Positions 22,789 through 29,114 of a stretch of 29,114 nt of DNA are shown here, one piece after another. The first letter of the stretch is position 1. Each line of letters begins with the position of its first letter. This DNA is from Methanocellales archaeon. Its GTDB lineage: Archaea > Halobacteriota > UBA148. The notes beneath the pieces were generated by a model. That model was not told where the DNA came from. It made no database searches and saw only the letters and a list, made by a program, of their open reading frames with translations. Made by a program: the position numbers and the translations under genes. The stretch lies in contig JAAEEL010000074.1 in the NCBI GenBank assembly GCA_013415795.1, positions 1 to 29,114 on the forward strand, read 5' to 3'.

Positions 22789-23733
22789 ATGATTCAAATC
22801 TTGCTTTATTCCTTTCTCTTTATTATCGGGATAATTATTCTATGGAAGAGTGCAGACATTTTGGTAGACGGTGCATCAAAAACGGCCGCAAAATTAGGCA
22901 TATCCTCTTTAATCATATCATTAACAATCATAGCCTATGGGACATCTGCACCAGAATCTTTTGTATCTTTTTTGGCTGCTTTAAGAGGCTACGAAAGCAT
23001 AGCACTGGGTAATGTAATAGGGTCTTGCATCGCGAATTTGCTTCTTGTTTTGGGTATAAGCTCATTAGTAAGACCGCTAAAGGTTAAGAAATGCTTCATA
23101 AAAAGAGAGATGCCGATCTTGATAGGGTCGATATTACTGTTTATGTTAGTTTCAATTGGAGGCACAATCACTTGGATTGGAGGAATAATTCTTTTGGTTG
23201 TATTTATTTTTTATATCACTTTTTTCGTAAGATTGGCCAAAATGGAGTGGAAGTTAAATAATACCAAAGAAAATAAGAAGGAACCAAACAACATCTCAAA
23301 AAATATTTTGTTCATAATACTTGGTATAACAGGAGTAATAGTGGGTGCAGAATTTCTGATCATATCTTCTATTTTTATTGCGAACGCTCTAGCGATACCA
23401 AAGGTTATAATAGCATTATCAATGGTAGCAATTGGTACTTCTTTGCCGGAATTAGCCGTCTCTTCTGTCGCATCGTATAAAAACGAGGCCGATATCTGCA
23501 TAGGTAATCTAATTGGATCAAATATACTAAATATAACATTTATATTGGGTATCTGTTCATTGATTTTGCCGATTCACGTAGAAATGGTCTCTTGGTTAGC
23601 AAATATCTTTTTGTTATGTGTAAGTTTGGTCATTAATCTCATGTTATATGCGGGATACAATGTTTATAGAAAAGTGGGTGCCATTTTATTAAAAGGATAT
23701 TTTATATATATTTTTTATATCTTTTCTATATGA
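22789..23733 (+). CDS. Sodium/calcium antiporter (CaCA family)
   Basis: A 314-residue membrane protein with about ten hydrophobic segments and two inverted alpha repeats. The first repeat has AYGTSAPESFVS and GNVIGSCIANLLLVLG; the second has AIGTSLPELAVS and GNLIGSNILNITFILG. The acidic residue in GTS-PE and the GNxIGSxxxN motif form the ion site in this family. A charged cytoplasmic loop (KENKKEPNN) separates the halves. It probably exchanges calcium for sodium or protons. It is the first gene of a plus-strand segment that interrupts the conserved minus-strand block. Confidence 0.93.
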   Translation: MIQILLYSFLFIIGIIILWKSADILVDGASKTAAKLGISSLIISLTIIAYGTSAPESFVSFLAALRGYESIALGNVIGSCIANLLLVLGISSLVRPLKVKKCFIKREMPILIGSILLFMLVSIGGTITWIGGIILLVVFIFYITFFVRLAKMEWKLNNTKENKKEPNNISKNILFIILGITGVIVGAEFLIISSIFIANALAIPKVIIALSMVAIGTSLPELAVSSVASYKNEADICIGNLIGSNILNITFILGICSLILPIHVEMVSWLANIFLLCVSLVINLMLYAGYNVYRKVGAILLKGYFIYIFYIFSI

Positions 23734-23809
23734 AAACAGAACTGCTAAGAGTAAGTTTAATATCATGGTCGTTAAATATAGCTATGAAATATAAAAGGGT
23801 TACAAAGAA

Positions 23810-24787
23810 ATGGTTGATTTCTGGCTTTTTATTGGAATAATTTGTCTGGTTTTTCTACTGATAATATCTGCCTTTTTCTCAGCTGCAGAAATGTCTCTTA
23901 TAACTGTGAGCAAGATAAGAATAAGAGCCAGTGCAAAAAAAGGCGATAAGCGTGCTATAATGATAGATAAACTCCTAAAAGAGCCCAATAAGCTCGTTAC
24001 GGGAATAGTTGTAGGTAACAACTTTGTGAATGTGCTCGCTTCAATAATTGCAGGTACGATCACACTGAGAATTTTTGGTAATATGGGAATAGCAATCGCT
24101 ACCTTGAGCATGACCTTCCTTCTACTTTTATTTGGCGAAATTATCCCCAAATCATTTGCGATGAGAAACGAGAAATTGGCTCTAAGGTTTTCTTTGCCAG
24201 TAAAATTTGTCATAAAATTTCTCTCGCCCATAGCTTCAGGGTTTATATTTTTGTCAAACAGTGTCATCAAGGCTTTTGGAAAAGAGCTACCTTCACACAA
24301 GCTCACCCTCACGGAGGGAGAGCTGAGAACTATTCTGGAAGTTGCAGAAGACCTTGGATCCATAAAAAGGAGCGAGCGTGAAATGATCCACGAGGTTTTT
24401 GAGCTTGACCAGATACCTTTGAGGCAGGTAATGGTGCCTATAGATGGGATTGTCTCCATCGAAGAGCTTGCAACCATAGAAAATTTTTTAGAGCGCGCGG
24501 GTAAATCCGGCATCTCCAAAATGCCTGTTTATCGCACAAAAAAGGACAATATAGTGGGAGTTGCCAATATAAAAGACGCTTTGAAACAAAAAAATAGGTC
24601 TACAAATATAAAAAAGATTATGAAGCCCATTTTCAAGCTTGGGGCTTACGAGCGAGCTGATGTAGCACTTAGAAAAATGCAAAAAGCCCGAGAACATCTT
24701 GCCATTGTGGTGGGTGAAAAAGATAAACTGCTCGGCCTGTTAACCCTGGAAGATTTGATTGAAGAAATTGTGGGCGAGATTGATTGA
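23810..24787 (+). CDS. CNNM/CorB-type transporter (DUF21 plus CBS pair)
   Basis: 325 residues. Residues 1 to about 160 are a DUF21 membrane domain: FFSAAEMSLITVSKIR, GNNFVNVLASIIAGT, and LLLLFGEIIPKSFAMRN. Residues about 190-325 form a CBS pair: IPLRQVMVPIDGI, SKMPVYRTKKDNIVGV, and HLAIVVGEKDKLLGLLTLED. It stops after the CBS pair and lacks the C-terminal CorC-type domain of longer relatives. Archaeal and bacterial homologues move or regulate Mg2+. It follows the antiporter gene by 76 bases, with TTTAATATC as a possible own TATA box. Confidence 0.93.
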   Translation: MVDFWLFIGIICLVFLLIISAFFSAAEMSLITVSKIRIRASAKKGDKRAIMIDKLLKEPNKLVTGIVVGNNFVNVLASIIAGTITLRIFGNMGIAIATLSMTFLLLLFGEIIPKSFAMRNEKLALRFSLPVKFVIKFLSPIASGFIFLSNSVIKAFGKELPSHKLTLTEGELRTILEVAEDLGSIKRSEREMIHEVFELDQIPLRQVMVPIDGIVSIEELATIENFLERAGKSGISKMPVYRTKKDNIVGVANIKDALKQKNRSTNIKKIMKPIFKLGAYERADVALRKMQKAREHLAIVVGEKDKLLGLLTLEDLIEEIVGEID

Positions 24788-25149
24788 TTTATTCATTTTT
24801 AAAAGTTTCCAATTCTTTTTTAGAGACGGAACCATCTGTAAGGGAAAGATATTTCAGGATTCTGTTACTGCGGAATTGTGTTTGTCACCACAGAAATCAT
24901 CCCTTCTTTTTTCGTGCTGGTTCGACGCCGTCATGCAGTTTAGTAATCGATCCTAGAGATATTCATTCCAGAGGTTCTAAAGAATCCGCCATTAATGAAT
25001 TGAGTTACTTTTGGGGATTAGTTAACGATAAATGTCGGCAAGTTCTTCTAAAAATTGTGTAAGATAGCGAGTTTTTGAACAGCTCTCATTTATTAAAATT
25101 CTTACAGTTCCACACATTTTTTGCTATAGATTATCGCACCACGCTATCT
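24788..25149. other. Intergenic region with a spaced inverted repeat
   Basis: A 362-base gap between the CNNM gene and the AbrB-like gene. AAGATAGCG (25061-25069) and CGCTATCTT (25142-25150) are perfect inverted copies 72 bases apart; the right copy abuts the AbrB-like stop codon. Open frames here (for example 24784-25062 plus) show no family features. It may be decayed coding sequence, but I could not identify a parent. Confidence 0.45.
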
Positions 25150-25296
25150 TCACGCCTCTCCTATCTCCAGCGTCTTTCGTCCTGTTATCCTCACATTAAT
25201 TCGAGTATTCTCGTCCCAACCGAAGCCTCTCACGATGTCCATGGGCAGAGTAATCATATAACTCGATCCGACTTTCAGGATTTTTCTGTCCTTCAT
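25150..25296 (-). CDS. AbrB/SpoVT-like small DNA-binding protein
   Basis: A 48-residue protein starting at ATG 25296. It reads KILKVGSSYMITLPMDIVRG, then FGWDENTRINVRITGRKTLE, the swapped-hairpin AbrB/MazE pattern (K-x-G-S-S-Y-x-I-T-L-P). Such proteins dimerise and bind DNA as regulators or antitoxins. It is a close paralogue of the frameshifted copy at 111-291, and about 100 bases of upstream sequence are also similar. No toxin gene adjoins it; the divergent neighbour is the 63-residue protein at 25455. Confidence 0.82.
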   Translation of the reverse strand: MKDRKILKVGSSYMITLPMDIVRGFGWDENTRINVRITGRKTLEIGEA

Positions 25297-25425
25297 GTTT
25301 TAATAATTGTTTAAATTATTATTTAATTTTTAGGGTGTTTTGATGAGTTCAGTAGCTATTTTAAACACAAAATGTAATTGTAGAGTTAAGTAATCATTAA
25401 ATTTACAAAATCCCCTTACCCAGTT

Positions 25426-25434
25426 TTTATATAC
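25426..25434 (+). promoter_or_regulatory. TATA box for the small gene at 25455
   Basis: TTTATATAC is centred 25 bases before the ATG, so the transcript should be leaderless or nearly so. This supports the short frame as a real gene. Confidence 0.6.
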
Positions 25435-25454
25435 TTAAATAACTCATAAGAATT

Positions 25455-25646
25455 ATGAAATACAAAGTTCATCGTATAGACGTTAATAGGGACAATATAC
25501 AGGATAAGTTAGAACAGTTCTTAAATAAACTTAATGGAGAAGTTCTTGCGGTATTTCCGAATGTTAAACCAACTTTTCAACTTATGGGAGCAACATCTAA
25601 AGTTGACTTTTTGCTAATTGTGGAGAAAATAAATGGCGGCTATTAA
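25455..25646 (+). CDS. Small conserved-looking protein, DUF4177-like
   Basis: 63 residues: KYKVHRIDVNRDNIQDKLEQ, then FLNKLNGEVLAVFP, ending KVDFLLIVEK. The alternation of a first strand, an amphipathic helix with NG, and a last hydrophobic strand resembles DUF4177-type small proteins of unknown function. No signal peptide or membrane segment is seen. The well-placed TATA box and the frame beginning at its predicted start support expression. It is divergent from the AbrB-like gene, 158 bases away, and may be its regulatory partner, but nothing proves this. Confidence 0.65.
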   Translation: MKYKVHRIDVNRDNIQDKLEQFLNKLNGEVLAVFPNVKPTFQLMGATSKVDFLLIVEKINGGY

Positions 25647-25685
25647 CGAGTTTATTAAGTTTTTCGCTTTTTCTATGTAATTGGA

Positions 25686-25767
25686 TTAATCAGGGGCAAA
25701 AATAAAACTCTAAAATTTTGCCTTCGGAAAGTTGCACTAAATTTTAGGTCTTCCCGTTACTGATTAA
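25686..25767. repeat. 82-base nested inverted repeat
   Basis: TTAATCAG (25686-25693) matches CTGATTAA (25760-25767); GGG/CCC lie just inside; CTAAAATTT (25710-25718) matches AAATTTTAG (25739-25747). The parts nest, so the whole could fold as one long interrupted hairpin, or be a tiny insertion remnant. It lies 39 bases after the small gene ending at 25646 and could end transcripts from either side. The rest of 25647-25861 shows nothing else. Confidence 0.45.
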
Positions 25768-25861
25768 ATTCATTGTTTTTATTGAATTTTCACCTCGCAC
25801 ATAAGCACAAGTAAAACAAGCCTCTATTTCTTATACTGCCTTATTTTTTTCAACCCAATCA

Positions 25862-25996
25862 TCACCCACGCAACTCTAAACCCATCAGTCCAGCACCTAC
25901 ACCAGGATTAACTTCTGCCATAAAAACTACTCCGGCTCCCATGAAGTAAACTCCAACCGGTATAAATGCATCATAATTATTTTTTTTCTTTCGCAT
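25862..25996 (-). CDS. Very small membrane protein overlapping its upstream neighbour
   Basis: 44 residues: a basic start (MRKKKNN), then a hydrophobic segment YDAFIPVGVYFMGAGVVFMA, then EVNPGVGAGLMGLELRG. The positive N-terminus suggests it stays inside. The ATG lies 20 bases within the end of the 66-residue membrane protein gene, in the +1 frame, a typical translational-coupling overlap. FIPVGVYFMGAG echoes FTPVGIIGLVFVAIG in the neighbour, so the two may be related. The frame is too short for most gene callers. Confidence 0.6.
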   Translation of the reverse strand: MRKKKNNYDAFIPVGVYFMGAGVVFMAEVNPGVGAGLMGLELRG

Positions 25997-26177
25997 CTCT
26001 AAATATCCTCAAACCAATCGCAACAAAAACCAGTCCTATAATGCCTACCGGAGTGAACTCTCCGTCTCCGCCTAACAAATAGTCAAGAGAATTAGCTAGG
26101 ATCATAATAAATCCTGCACCTGCCATAACATATCCTCTTATTTTGCCTTTGCTTGGTTTTTTATTGGTCACGCTCAT
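25977..26177 (-). CDS. Small two-helix membrane protein
   Basis: 66 residues. A basic N-terminus (NKKPSKGKIRG) precedes a hydrophobic helix (YVMAGAGFIMILANSL), a polar turn (DYLLGGDGEFTP), a second helix (VGIIGLVFVAIGLRIF) and a basic end (RDAKEKK). Both ends probably lie inside. ATG 26177 shares its A with the MEMO1 stop (TGATG), so it is coupled to that gene; TTG 26180 is the alternative start. I do not recognise the family. A 44-residue membrane protein overlaps its 3' end. Confidence 0.7.
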   Translation of the reverse strand: MSVTNKKPSKGKIRGYVMAGAGFIMILANSLDYLLGGDGEFTPVGIIGLVFVAIGLRIFRDAKEKK

Positions 26178-26962
26178 CAAACCGTAACTATGCCCGCATA
26201 GCCAACCACGCTCGATCTATCCCCTGTTACATCACCGCTGGTAGCGTATTTCAGCAATTTGCCTTTCTCTGCCCCCAATGCCTTCGTTGTCTCCATCACG
26301 ACTGCAATGGGTCCGTGGCCACAAACCGATATATAACGTTCATGAATTCTAGAATAGAATTTTGAGGTGTCCAGCTCAAGGATCGCCTCTATCACCAAGT
26401 TATCGTTCTCCCTTGCCACTTTATCGGACTCATAATGTGTGAAATCAGAGGATGCCAGCACTATGATATCCCTGTCTTTTAACGCATTTGCCAGGATAAT
26501 GCCGACCTCTTTGGCAGTTTCCTCGTCCTGTAAACCCATGCATACGGGAACTATCTTGAAATCCTTGAACCTGTACTGTAAAAACGGCAGCTGAACCTCT
26601 ATGGAGTGCTCGTATTGGTGGGCAGTCTCATCCACATCCATGCTCTCAGAGAGATCATCCACGATTTCTTCATCTACTCCCACATTACCTAATGGAGTGC
26701 TCCACATCTCCCGTGACAAAGCGATGGTGGATCCGATTGCATGGTGGTTGGGTCCGAGGAGTACATATGTCTCGGCGGAAGGAAGTGCAGCATAAACGTG
26801 TGCAGCCACTTGGCCGGAGTAAACATAGCCGGCATGTGGGACCACCGCCCCCTTTACACTTTCCTCCTTAGGAACTGAAACATCAAAATAGTCCTTTAGC
26901 TGATAACTCAGGCCTTCTTGGTCCTTTCTATAAAATTGCCCTGCAACAACAGGTCTTCTCAT
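26177..26962 (-). CDS. MEMO1 family protein (AmmeMemoRadiSam protein B)
   Basis: 261 residues with the LigB/extradiol dioxygenase-like fold. It starts MRRPVVAGQFY and carries VVPHAGYVYSG, LLGPNHHAIG, EHSIEVQLPFLQ, SSDFTHYE, CGHGPIAVVM and SGDVTGDRSSVVGYAG, all family marks. His residues in HAGY, NHH and the later motifs form the metal-site region. The precise role in archaea is not settled; in other genomes it occurs with AMMECR1 and a radical SAM protein, neither visible here. It follows rps2 after 7 bases and is coupled to the small membrane protein gene. Confidence 0.95.
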   Translation of the reverse strand: MRRPVVAGQFYRKDQEGLSYQLKDYFDVSVPKEESVKGAVVPHAGYVYSGQVAAHVYAALPSAETYVLLGPNHHAIGSTIALSREMWSTPLGNVGVDEEIVDDLSESMDVDETAHQYEHSIEVQLPFLQYRFKDFKIVPVCMGLQDEETAKEVGIILANALKDRDIIVLASSDFTHYESDKVARENDNLVIEAILELDTSKFYSRIHERYISVCGHGPIAVVMETTKALGAEKGKLLKYATSGDVTGDRSSVVGYAGIVTV

Positions 26963-26969
26963 AGAAACC

Positions 26970-27575
26970 TCATAGTTCTGCTTCGAAATCTTCTACAGAA
27001 TAACTAAATGCTTCACCCCTCTCCTTAAGGATTTCCCTGGCGAGCAGCCAATAAACTACTGCAAGTGCTTTCCTTCCCTTGTTATTTGTGGGAATCGCCA
27101 AGTCGACGTTGGTAGTCAAATTATTGGTATCGCACATTCCTATAACGGGAATCCCAATGCTTACTGCCTCTGTAACAGCTTGAGCATCTCCACTTGGATC
27201 CGTTACGATCAGTATGTCCGGTTCCGTGTAATTCAAGTATTGTGGATTTGTCAGCGTTCCGGGTATAAATCGCCCTACGATTGATTTTGACCCGATCGCT
27301 TTTGCGAGTTTTTCTGATGGTCGCTGACCGTATTGTCTAGCAGAAACGATCAAGATCTTCTCCGGATCATATCTAGATAGTAGCTTGGCTGCAACCCTAA
27401 TGCGTTGATCTGTTGACTGAACATTTAAGACATATAGTCCATCTGTCCTTACTCGATAGATGAACTTCATCATGTCTTTAGTTTTCTGTTGCGTTCCTAT
27501 ATGAACGCCTGAAGCCAAATACTCGTCCATGGGTATGAGTGATTCATATTCAGCATCCATAATGTCTTCATTCAT
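26970..27575 (-). CDS. rps2: Ribosomal protein S2
   Basis: Small-subunit protein, 201 residues, archaeal length. YLASGVHIGTQQKTKDM, KFIYRVRTDGLYVLNV, FIPGTLTNPQ, EPDILIVTDPSGDAQAV, GIPVIGMCDTNN and AIPTNNKGRKAL are typical. It overlaps the enolase stop as ATGA and precedes MEMO1, the conserved archaeal order. Confidence 0.98.
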   Translation of the reverse strand: MNEDIMDAEYESLIPMDEYLASGVHIGTQQKTKDMMKFIYRVRTDGLYVLNVQSTDQRIRVAAKLLSRYDPEKILIVSARQYGQRPSEKLAKAIGSKSIVGRFIPGTLTNPQYLNYTEPDILIVTDPSGDAQAVTEAVSIGIPVIGMCDTNNLTTNVDLAIPTNNKGRKALAVVYWLLAREILKERGEAFSYSVEDFEAEL

Positions 27576-28768
27576 ACTAATTCCGCCATATTTTCACCTA
27601 ATTCTTCTATCCTGATTAATTCATTGAGTTTTGCTGTTCTCTCTCCTCCCACTATGCCCGTTTTGATGATGGGGGTACCAAATGCGACTGCTAGGTGAGC
27701 AATCGTCTCATCGGTCGTCTCACCAGATCGATGAGACATAACGCAAACGTAGCCATTGGACTTTGCCGTATTTATTGCGTTATGGGTATCTGTCAACGTT
27801 CCTATTTGATTTGGTTTGATCAGCACAGAATTCGCAGCACCCATTTCTATGCCTTGATTTATTCTTCTGGCATTTGTGACAAATAAATCATCGCCGCAGA
27901 TCAAACATCTCGTATTGGAGGTTATTTTAGCGAATCCCTCAAAGTCCTGCTCTTGTAATGGGTCTTCTACATAATATAGTTTATATTGGTCTATCAATTC
28001 CTCTATGTATTGAATCTGATCATCTCTGCTGCGGTGAACATCCGAATATATGTAGGATGAACCATTCCATAATTCTGTCGCAGCCACATCAACGGCGACA
28101 CGTATTTTAAATCCCAAGTAGTCCGATACCTCCCCTATAGCTTCAGATATGATACTGAGAGCCTCATCATTGCTTATCTTCGGGGCCCATGCTCCTTCGT
28201 CGCCTTTTCCGCACCGTATCTTTCTTTTATTTAATAAAAGCTTAACTTTCTTGTGGACTAAGGAATTGGCGAATACAGCATCGGTCATAGATCTTGCACC
28301 TATTGGAAGTACCAAAAATTCTTGGATGTCCGTACCTCCTATTGCATGCGCGCCTCCTCCGATTACATTACCTAGTGGATAAGGGAGATTTTGACCTAAA
28401 CCAAGGTGTCTATATAAAGGTCTTCCAAGCGATGATGCCGCTGCTTTTGCAACCGCCATGGAGATAGCAACAGCCACATTTCCGCCGATATTCGAAAAGT
28501 TTTCTGTGCCATCTAGCTCATGTAGTAACGCATCTATGTCCTTCTGAACTGTAGCATCTTGACCTATTAGTCTTGGAAGGACATTTTCTTTTGCTTTTGA
28601 TATTGCTTCTGGAATCGGGAGAGCTCTTACCTCAAAACCACCTATGCTAGCGCCAGATGGTGCAGCAGCTCGCCCGAAACCGTTTTTCGTATATATATCT
28701 ACCTCTATGGTTTCGTCTCCTCTGCTATCAGATATCCCCCGAACGATAACATCCTCAATTGTCGTCAT
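27572..28768 (-). CDS. eno: Enolase
   Basis: Interconverts 2-phosphoglycerate and phosphoenolpyruvate. 398 residues, slightly shorter than the usual 410-430. Active-site and metal residues are all visible: GGAHA, the lid region SGASIGGFE, KGDEGAWAP, AVDVAATE, VEDPL, GDDLFVTN, LIKPNQIGT, SHRSGETTD and IKTGI. It starts at ATG 28768 with its own TATA box in the 110-base gap after rpoK, and overlaps rps2 by 4 bases. Confidence 0.97.
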   Translation of the reverse strand: MTTIEDVIVRGISDSRGDETIEVDIYTKNGFGRAAAPSGASIGGFEVRALPIPEAISKAKENVLPRLIGQDATVQKDIDALLHELDGTENFSNIGGNVAVAISMAVAKAAASSLGRPLYRHLGLGQNLPYPLGNVIGGGAHAIGGTDIQEFLVLPIGARSMTDAVFANSLVHKKVKLLLNKRKIRCGKGDEGAWAPKISNDEALSIISEAIGEVSDYLGFKIRVAVDVAATELWNGSSYIYSDVHRSRDDQIQYIEELIDQYKLYYVEDPLQEQDFEGFAKITSNTRCLICGDDLFVTNARRINQGIEMGAANSVLIKPNQIGTLTDTHNAINTAKSNGYVCVMSHRSGETTDETIAHLAVAFGTPIIKTGIVGGERTAKLNELIRIEELGENMAELV

Positions 28769-28802
28769 AAATTCTTCTCTAAGGGAGTTTGAATGACTAA
28801 GC

Positions 28803-28815
28803 GGATAATATATCC
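28803..28815 (-). promoter_or_regulatory. Likely TATA box for eno-rps2-MEMO1
   Basis: The sequence GGATAATATATCC has symmetric GGATA/TATCC arms and lies 35-47 bases before the enolase ATG. A second TATA-like stretch is at 28862-28874, next to the end of rpoK, so the choice is uncertain. Confidence 0.4.
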
Positions 28816-28878
28816 AGAGTTTCGATCTATTGGCACTCCGAGGATAAAAGAGATTGATTGTATCTCTTTATATCTTGT

Positions 28879-29067
28879 CTAAGGGCCTAACACTTTTTTT
28901 ATTGTGATAGGTATTACACCTTTCTCCATTTCGAGTGTCGCAATTTCGATTGGATCACAGAGTTCTGGACCTTGTACCTTTATCAGGATCGGAGCACCCA
29001 TTGAAATTTCCAACGCTCGAGCGCCAATTATTCTAGCTCTTTCATATTTAGTATATTTTTGATCCAA
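28879..29067 (-). CDS. rpoK: DNA-directed RNA polymerase subunit K
   Basis: Homologue of eukaryotic Rpb6 and bacterial omega, 62 residues. TKYERARIIGARALEISMGAPILI is the family core, split here only by description, and DPIEIATLEMEKGVIPI follows. The start is TTG at 29067, with GGTGAT ending 3 bases upstream; no ATG is available before the conserved core. It lies between a tRNA gene and eno, as in other euryarchaea. Confidence 0.96.
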   Translation of the reverse strand: MDQKYTKYERARIIGARALEISMGAPILIKVQGPELCDPIEIATLEMEKGVIPITIKKVLGP

Positions 29068-29082
29068 TCAATCACCTTTGGA

Positions 29083-29114
29083 TGGGGTTGCTGAGATTTG
29101 AACTCAGGTCACGG
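29083..29114 (-). tRNA. tRNA, 3' part only (identity not visible)
   Basis: The minus strand shows the T arm CTGAG-TTCAAAT-CTCAG, the 3' acceptor strand CAACCCC and discriminator A; no CCA is encoded. The anticodon lies beyond the window edge. The expected 5' acceptor strand is GGGGTTG. Proline is possible from its place ahead of rpoK, but the visible sequence does not prove it. Confidence 0.85.

Noticed and set aside
24784..25062. 92-codon plus frame after the CNNM gene
   Set aside because: It overlaps the CNNM stop, shows no domain or helix pattern, and has no ribosome binding site. A decayed transposase was considered, but no motif supports it.

Overview
This window is from a euryarchaeal chromosome of moderately low GC (roughly 40% by eye). 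The signs are archaeal ribosomal proteins (S2, S6e, S28e, L7Ae, L24e), aIF5B, aEF1B, RpoK, an archaeal-length tryptophanyl-tRNA synthetase, a duplicated-repeat EndA, TATA boxes ahead of genes, GGTGA-type ribosome binding sites and the archaeal form of the mevalonate pathway. A fused formaldehyde-activating enzyme/hexulose-6-phosphate synthase, with RpiA and TIM nearby, points to a methanogen or methane/alkane-oxidising relative (Methanosarcinales, Syntropharchaeales or ANME-like). That placement is inference; no marker here settles it.

Layout. Positions 1-300 (minus): the start of a Tat-exported lipoprotein gene behind a frameshifted AbrB-like gene. 455-3334 (minus): a translation operon of zinc-ribbon protein, aEF1B, tRNA-Ala, EndA and TrpS, whose predicted mRNA starts with a 15-bp hairpin. 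3700-8050 (mainly plus): rpiA, tRNA-Met, fae-hps and tpiA, plus two winged-helix regulators. 8450-9980: one HTH gene and then a very AT-rich 876-bp block bounded by near-perfect 19-21 bp inverted repeats, directly behind rps6e. 9983-15560 (minus): gltX, then L7Ae-S28e-L24e-ndk, then infB-rps6e. 15664-16854 (plus): a divergent RtcB-like protein. 16851-22684 (minus): TIM-barrel protein, mevalonate kinase, isopentenyl phosphate kinase, type 2 IPP isomerase, RNase J and prenyl diphosphate synthase. 22789-25646: a CaCA antiporter, a CNNM/CorB-type transporter, a second intact AbrB-like gene and a small conserved-looking protein. 25862-29114 (minus): tRNA fragment, rpoK, eno, rps2, MEMO1 and two overlapping small membrane proteins.

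How the genes fit together. Fae-Hps and RpiA can supply pentose phosphates by the reverse ribulose monophosphate route; TIM and enolase belong to central carbon flow. Mvk, IPK, Fni and the prenyl synthase carry mevalonate to C15-C20 lipid precursors. The rest is mostly translation and RNA processing. In many euryarchaea the rpoK-eno-rps2-MEMO-mvk-ipk-fni-rnj-prenyl synthase-gltX genes lie together. Here that block is split by the transporter/AbrB segment and by the RtcB-like gene.

The items most worth follow-up are the inverted-repeat-bounded AT-rich element, the RtcB paralogue, the hairpin leader of the zinc-ribbon/aEF1B operon, a candidate structured RNA upstream of fae-hps, the duplicated AbrB unit, and the overlapping small membrane proteins. 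All family calls come from reading motifs; no database search was possible.
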